Assembly (NCBI RefSeq): GCF_040954835.1
Contig: NC_090706.1
Span: 29,335,148 to 29,399,147, forward strand
DNA length: 64,000 nt
Reading direction: 5' to 3'
From: Lepisosteus oculatus
Lineage: Eukaryota > Chordata > Actinopteri > Semionotiformes > Lepisosteidae
A model generated the notes under the pieces. The model had not been told where the DNA came from, ran no database searches, and saw nothing but the letters and a program-made list of their open reading frames with translations. Positions 61,501-64,000 of this stretch are shown piece after piece (position 1 is the stretch's first letter; every line of letters begins with the position of its first letter). Position numbers and translations under genes: made by a program.

Positions 61501-63473
61501 TGCGGCACAAATTGTGACGTTTCTTGGAATTTTGTACATTAAATACACCTTGGACAAGAATGAATTGACAACAGCATCAGAGGAATTACTGCCAAGAAAT
61601 ACATTTCTTGAACAGCTCAAAAAGACTTCAAGAATTCATTTGATATAGAACCGTAATGTGAGAAACAAAATTAACAGAAACACATTTCAGGGAGCTCAGC
61701 AGACCAACAGTGCAAATACTGGGAGTATATTGGCAGTTTTGTCCTGTGAGTTAACCCCTGTGAACAATCTTTACAACCATTTATGCAAGTGACATTACAG
61801 GCACACAATTATTCAGAACGATTGTAACAAAATGTACTTTCAGCAAAAAAGCTAAGAACAGGACGCCAGGCAGAGAGAAGTCAGGTGAAAGTGATGGAAG
61901 ACACCATTAAGGACTTGAGAGCTGAAAGGAAGTGTCTGCATATGCAACTCAGTAATAGTGATCCTGGTACATTTATGTAAAGTTGTACGTTGTTGTACAA
62001 TTCTTATACATACTGTTACGCCATTTTGTGTAGTGTTCATGAAGGAGTTCCGACAGCGATTTGTAACATCATTCAAGTGAAGAGTTACCGGTGTTTGTCA
62101 AGAGTAGGTCAGTCATCCAACACTGGGACTATGTCAAGGTCAGGAGGGAGCTTATATAAAGAGAGCCACAGAAAAACCTTTTCTTAACTAACCAGGAACT
62201 AGCCGAACGAAAACTATATCACATAGAGCAGGACAATTGTACACTTTCTTGCTGCTAGTGACTGCCAGACGTAAATATCTCATTAATAATACCTCTCCAA
62301 TTAATGATCCAGGTAACAAGGTGGCCACTCTGTCACCACGGCCACCATCTCCAAAGACCTGAAAACATGTATTTCTAGGTTACTTTTGTAAGAAAAACAT
62401 GTTTTAATATTGTATATGAGGCAAAAATAAGTTTTTTTATTAGTCATTTACAAAGTTACCACTAACTAGCTATTATATATGGATACATACTGTACATAAA
62501 ACATAAAACCCAGCAAATGCAAAAACGTTAACACAAAATGAATCTCTCCTAGTACCTGCACAAGCCCATGCTGAACATAGTACATGGACTGACTGATTTC
62601 TCCAGTCTTTGCCAGAATTTGCCCAGTGCTGTACGTGTAGGGGTTAATTTTAACTGACAAAGCTCTTCTGAAGCCTTCATCAGTCCCTCGAAACAAAGTG
62701 GCCTGGAAGAAAAATGAAAAAACGATACAACACAAATACGACGCAAATGCAATGGAATCCATTCCTGTCCTTGCGTGTGTTTTGTAAAATAAAAAAACGA
62801 ACACAAACTTATTTAATGTCCATCACAATATGTCCACTTTACTATCTGTCGTTTGAAAATGACACACAAGCCAGGGCAGAACTGTGGCGCAGCAGTTGGC
62901 ATTGCTGCCTCACAGCGCTGTGGCCTTGTGTTCGATTTCTGGGGGGCTATCTGCGTGCAGCTTTCATGTTACCTCCTGTGTTCACATGGGTTTCCTCTGG
63001 AGGCTCCAGTTTGTTCCCACAGTCCAAAAACATACTGGTAGGGTAACTGGCTTCTAAGAAAACTGGCGCTGGTGTGAGTGTGTGTGTTTGTGTATACCCT
63101 GTGATGGACTGTACCCCTTATCCACTGCTTGCCGGGATAGGCTCTGGCTCCCCCACAACCCTGTATTAAAATGGTCAGAAAAGTACTCTCCACAGCGAAA
63201 TCCAAAACCTTTTGAGAAGGCTAGCGTACAGATTCCAAATTTCCTCAGACGCAAGCGATAGAAAAAGTGCATTTCAGTGGTCATAAGAACACACTTTTAA
63301 GGCCTTACCTTCTTCATCAGTGGCTGATAACAAGCTGAAGCAATTTCTGAGCGGAGAGTGAAAGGAAGGTCGTCCAGTAACCCAGACACGATGCTCCCTT
63401 TCCGATGCTTCCACAGGTATATGTAATACTTGTACACCCATGCTTGAATTTCATCAGGCAAGCCAATGTCTTT
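34040..63473 (-). CDS. CNGK-type four-repeat cyclic-nucleotide-gated K+ channel (5' part outside window)
   Basis: Thirty-four minus-strand exons join in a single frame of 5409 nt (1802 codons plus TGA); every junction phase was checked. All but one donor are GT. The order is C-linker/CNBD of repeat I, then three full units of S1-S6 with a K+ pore, C-linker and CNBD. Each visible pore ends in GYGD, so the channel should be K+-selective, unlike ordinary CNG channels. Four CNG-like repeats in one chain define the CNGK family, described in sea urchin sperm (cGMP-activated, with repeat III decisive) and zebrafish sperm (controlled by pH rather than cyclic nucleotides). The protein acts in the plasma membrane, presumably of the sperm flagellum; that role here is inference. 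The missing 5' part should encode the N-terminus and membrane part of repeat I. Exon coordinates are given in the five domain entries below. The gene ends about 0.93 kb upstream of the reep2 start codon. Confidence 0.93.
36594..36752. mobile_element. MITE-like foldback element in CNGK intron
   Basis: The left arm (GGAACAGGTAAAGGTTTATT, then CCATGCTGAAAGGAAAGG) is the reverse complement of the right arm (CTTTGCCTTTCAGCATGG, then AATACACCTTTATCTGG) over about 45 bp with few mismatches; the loop is about 70 bp. Single arms of the same family occur at about 17330, 43600-43675 and 57540-57620. Confidence 0.8.
38220..38330 (+). mobile_element. SINE tail with (ATT)n microsatellite
   Basis: GACCCCATTACCTATAAAGT, then GCTTTGAGTGGAGTGTTCAG, matches the 3' end of the 27.8-kb SINE. 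It is followed by about 16 ATT units (38278-38328), the usual tail expansion. Confidence 0.85.
38640..38970 (-). mobile_element. reversed L2/SINE-type 3' module
   Basis: Contains the reverse complement of the common fish module (TTGGACTGTGAGAGGAAAT, CATGCAAACTCCCCACAGAT, GGAATTGAACCTAGGGCCC). Confidence 0.75.
39320..39625 (+). mobile_element. degraded L2/SINE-type 3' module
   Basis: Plus-strand order CATGTTCGATTCTGGACTG, then CCCTGCAATGGACTGAGA, then AGTGGATACGGAAAATGAAT follows the same template as the copies at 60.4 and 62.9 kb. Confidence 0.7.
41087..47410 (-). CDS. CNGK repeat III: membrane domain, pore, C-linker and CNBD
   Basis: Exons 46752-47410 (S1 to S5 in one 659-nt exon), 46349-46452 (pore), 44520-44663 (S6), 43733-43894 (C-linker), and 42486-42635, 41613-41746 and 41087-41286 (CNBD and following helix). 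Window residues 778-1295. The filter reads ATLCGVGYGDVHP. S4 is poor in charge (YFRAPHILQLYRVPLAFKFW). An N-glycosylation sequon (NCT) lies between S5 and the pore. The CNBD is the most canonical in the window: GEVDVL, then GQYFGEGSLLFSEPRSTTIR, then CDMYVLSKKSL, with both the Glu and the cassette Arg present. The junction 41613/41286 requires a GC donor. Confidence 0.92.
41795..42280 (+). mobile_element. chimeric 5S-headed SINE with L2-like tail
   Basis: The head GAGCTTGGTCAGTACCTGGA, then TGGGAAAACTCCTGGGAAGC, is 5S-like as at 27.8 kb. From about 42160 the tail switches to CCCTGCGATGGACTGGCGCC and GCTTGCTGGGTAGGCACCGG, the L2-type module. It lies in the CNGK intron between the two central CNBD exons of repeat III. 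Confidence 0.8.
45080..45640. mobile_element. long inverted-repeat (foldback) element in CNGK intron
   Basis: The left arm (about 45080-45232) contains TGACTGTGACTCATGCTTTG, ATCTCTCCTACCCTGGGCC and ACTTGATCAATATAGC. The right arm (about 45463-45640) is its reverse complement at roughly 85-90% identity. The spacer is about 230 bp and no transposase ORF is present. Confidence 0.8.
48007..54177 (-). CDS. CNGK repeat II: C-linker, CNBD and linker II-III
   Basis: Exons 54061-54177 and 52917-53016 form the C-linker (LQQRVIDYMSLLWKKYKGQA, then PFLMHDLPTELKH). Exons 52444-52590, 51783-51845 and 51053-51174 form the CNBD. Exons 50418-50590, 49459-49567 and 48007-48069 form a charged linker rich in Lys and Glu (KKTGEEATAVKKKEASLEY). 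Window residues 480-778. The cassette has the Gly-Glu pair (MYFGE) but Ala where the cyclic-phosphate Arg is expected (GKPATMTIRAKTYCEV). The 63-nt exons are too short to be seen by a simple ORF scan but are needed for phase. Confidence 0.88.
49165..49415 (+). mobile_element. L2/SINE-type 3' module
   Basis: GAAGTTTGTATGTTCTCCCC, then CATAGGTATCCTCTGGGTGC, and finally CCACTGCTTGCTGGGATAAG fit the common template. Confidence 0.75.
49917..50075 (+). mobile_element. tRNA-derived SINE
   Basis: An A-box-like TAGTGGTTAGGGT and a strong B box GGGTTCAAATCCCAG are about 40 bp apart, then a short unrelated body. It does not fold as an intact tRNA gene. Confidence 0.7.
50815..51000 (+). mobile_element. 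tRNA-derived SINE head
   Basis: The A-box region GTGGCTAAGGATCTGTG and the B box GGGTCAAATCCTG are followed by CCTTAGCAAGGCCCTTAA. It then runs into a LINE-end phrase (GATGGGCCAAATGGTCTC). Confidence 0.7.
51490..51700 (+). mobile_element. SINE body and tail
   Basis: CCTGAGCAAGGCCCTTAACC and CTGCTCCAGGGGTGCTGTAT continue to GGTGCTATATAAAATAAAG and an ATT-rich tail. This is the part missing from the copy at 50.8 kb. Confidence 0.75.
53067..53803. mobile_element. non-autonomous DNA transposon remnant with terminal inverted repeats
   Basis: The left end TACAGTGTGGTGAAAAGG, then TAAGTAC, pairs with the right end GTACTTAC, then TTTTTTACCTCACCGTA (21 of 25 matching). The inside has text such as CCTGGAGGGAATACTGGCTC and TTCTTTAGGTCCCGCCTCAG, familiar from fish cut-and-paste elements. 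No intact transposase; target-site duplication not clear. Confidence 0.65.
55468..61104 (-). CDS. CNGK linker I-II and repeat II membrane domain and pore
   Basis: Exons 60968-61104 (basic linker, RTARRRLRNIAHPIKHAF), 59239-59374 (S1), 58204-58317 (S2, ending VDIFINFRMQVPSKD), 57162-57334 (S3 and S4), 56386-56528 (end of S4 to S5, EYRTAKCVFLLVFSIHF), 55687-55796 (pore helix, YWAVTTMTNT) and 55468-55600 (filter and S6), window residues 165-480. The filter is TNTGYGD, split by an intron inside the first Gly codon. S4 reads FRLNRLIWIRK, with four basic residues. The donor after S4 is the weak GTTATG. Confidence 0.9.
60425..60725 (+). mobile_element. L2/SINE-type 3' module with tRNA-like start
   Basis: GGGCAGCACAGTGGTGCAAT, then GGTTAGAATTC, opens the copy. 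TCCAGGGTGTATCCTGCCTT and GTATTGGATGGAGTGGTTAG close it. Most complete copy in the window. Confidence 0.8.
61434..63473 (-). CDS. CNGK repeat I: C-linker and CNBD
   Basis: Exons 63309-63473, 62556-62702, 62293-62358 and 61434-61548, window residues 1-165. The first exon is a C-linker (LPDEIQAWVYKYYIYLWKH, then GLLDDLPFTLRSEI). The next three make the CNBD beta-roll. The phosphate-binding cassette keeps both key elements, the Gly-Glu pair (SLIGE) and the cassette Arg (YKIPRNVTICAATLCEV). The acceptor of the first exon is ambiguous between two nearby AG dinucleotides; 63473 keeps the frame. Upstream exons lie beyond 64000. Confidence 0.9.
62870..63195 (+). mobile_element. L2/SINE-type 3' module
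   Basis: GGCGCAGCAGTTGGCATTGC, GTTCGATTTCTGGGGGGC, CACAGTCCAAAAACATACTG and CTTGCCGGGATAGGCTCTGG are in the same order as at 60.4 kb. It lies in the CNGK intron between the first two visible exons. Confidence 0.8.
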
Positions 63474-64000
63474 CTTTAGTTACAAAATATATAGAAAATC
63501 AAACAAACGTAAAACAGCAAAGACATCTTGGAATTAAGGAAGAGGAACATTTACTATTAATTTGCATTTAAATATATTTGCATTTAAGAAAGAGATCACA
63601 ATTTCTATTACTAATGATAATTAAGTTTAACCATTAGTTAAATTTCCAATTAACAAAAATAGCATTGTTACATTCAAATTAACATGGGAAAAATCGTTCA
63701 AGTTGGAATTTCAGGATAAAGCACTCTTTCCTTCTCTAATACACTCCAAGATTTCATTTTCTCTAGAGGTTATAGTACGATGAGAACCAAATTAATACAG
63801 AGCTTAAGCTACTTTAGGTTTTCCAATGGTAGGTCTGGAGCTACTGTATAACATACAAATATTAGAAGTTTCACATTGCTGACTGCTTAAAATCTAGAAA
63901 TTCACTGCACTTCAGAAAGTTAGTTTTTGAAACTCCTTAATCAGAAATGAAAATTCCACCAGACATCTGAAATGGCCCTAATGAAAAGAATCCATATAAT

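Overview
The window looks like nuclear DNA of a ray-finned fish. It holds two interrupted genes on the minus strand with vertebrate-style introns, and the rest is a patchwork of fish-type SINE and LINE debris, DNA-transposon remnants, minisatellites and CA/ATT microsatellites. The 5S-like SINE heads and the repeat spectrum would fit a non-teleost such as a gar, but I hold that species-level guess only weakly.

Layout. From 1 to about 20.6 kb I find no convincing protein-coding exon. This part contains a 42-bp minisatellite (1-430), CpG-rich blocks with promoter- or enhancer-like motifs (about 1.8-2.4 kb and 12.0-12.3 kb), a 72-bp tandem array (5.36-5.6 kb), a 21-bp satellite (5.85-7.39 kb) and scattered retroposon fragments. 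From 20.6 to 33.1 kb (minus strand) lies a complete eight-exon reep2 gene of 277 codons. Its introns carry a 45-bp minisatellite, a long CA/TG tract and a 5S-derived SINE.

From 34.0 to 63.5 kb, and continuing past the right edge, lies a large gene on the same strand. Its 34 visible exons join in one open frame of 1802 codons plus stop. It encodes a pseudotetrameric cyclic-nucleotide-gated-type K+ channel of the CNGK class. The window has the C-linker and cyclic-nucleotide-binding domain (CNBD) of repeat I, then complete repeats II, III and IV. All three visible selectivity filters read GYGD. The CNBD signature residues are kept in repeats I and III, partly lost in II and lost in IV.

The two genes are head-to-tail. 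The stop of the channel gene is about 0.93 kb upstream of the reep2 start codon, so the reep2 promoter must lie in, or overlap, the channel's 3' flank. Nothing suggests that the two products act together: REEP2 shapes and traffics ER membrane, while CNGK channels are known from sperm of sea urchin and fish. The most interesting points are the channel's uneven decay of CNBD residues, a frame-required GC-AG intron, two phase-compatible exon-like islands inside its introns, and large repeat structures that create long but meaningless open reading frames.
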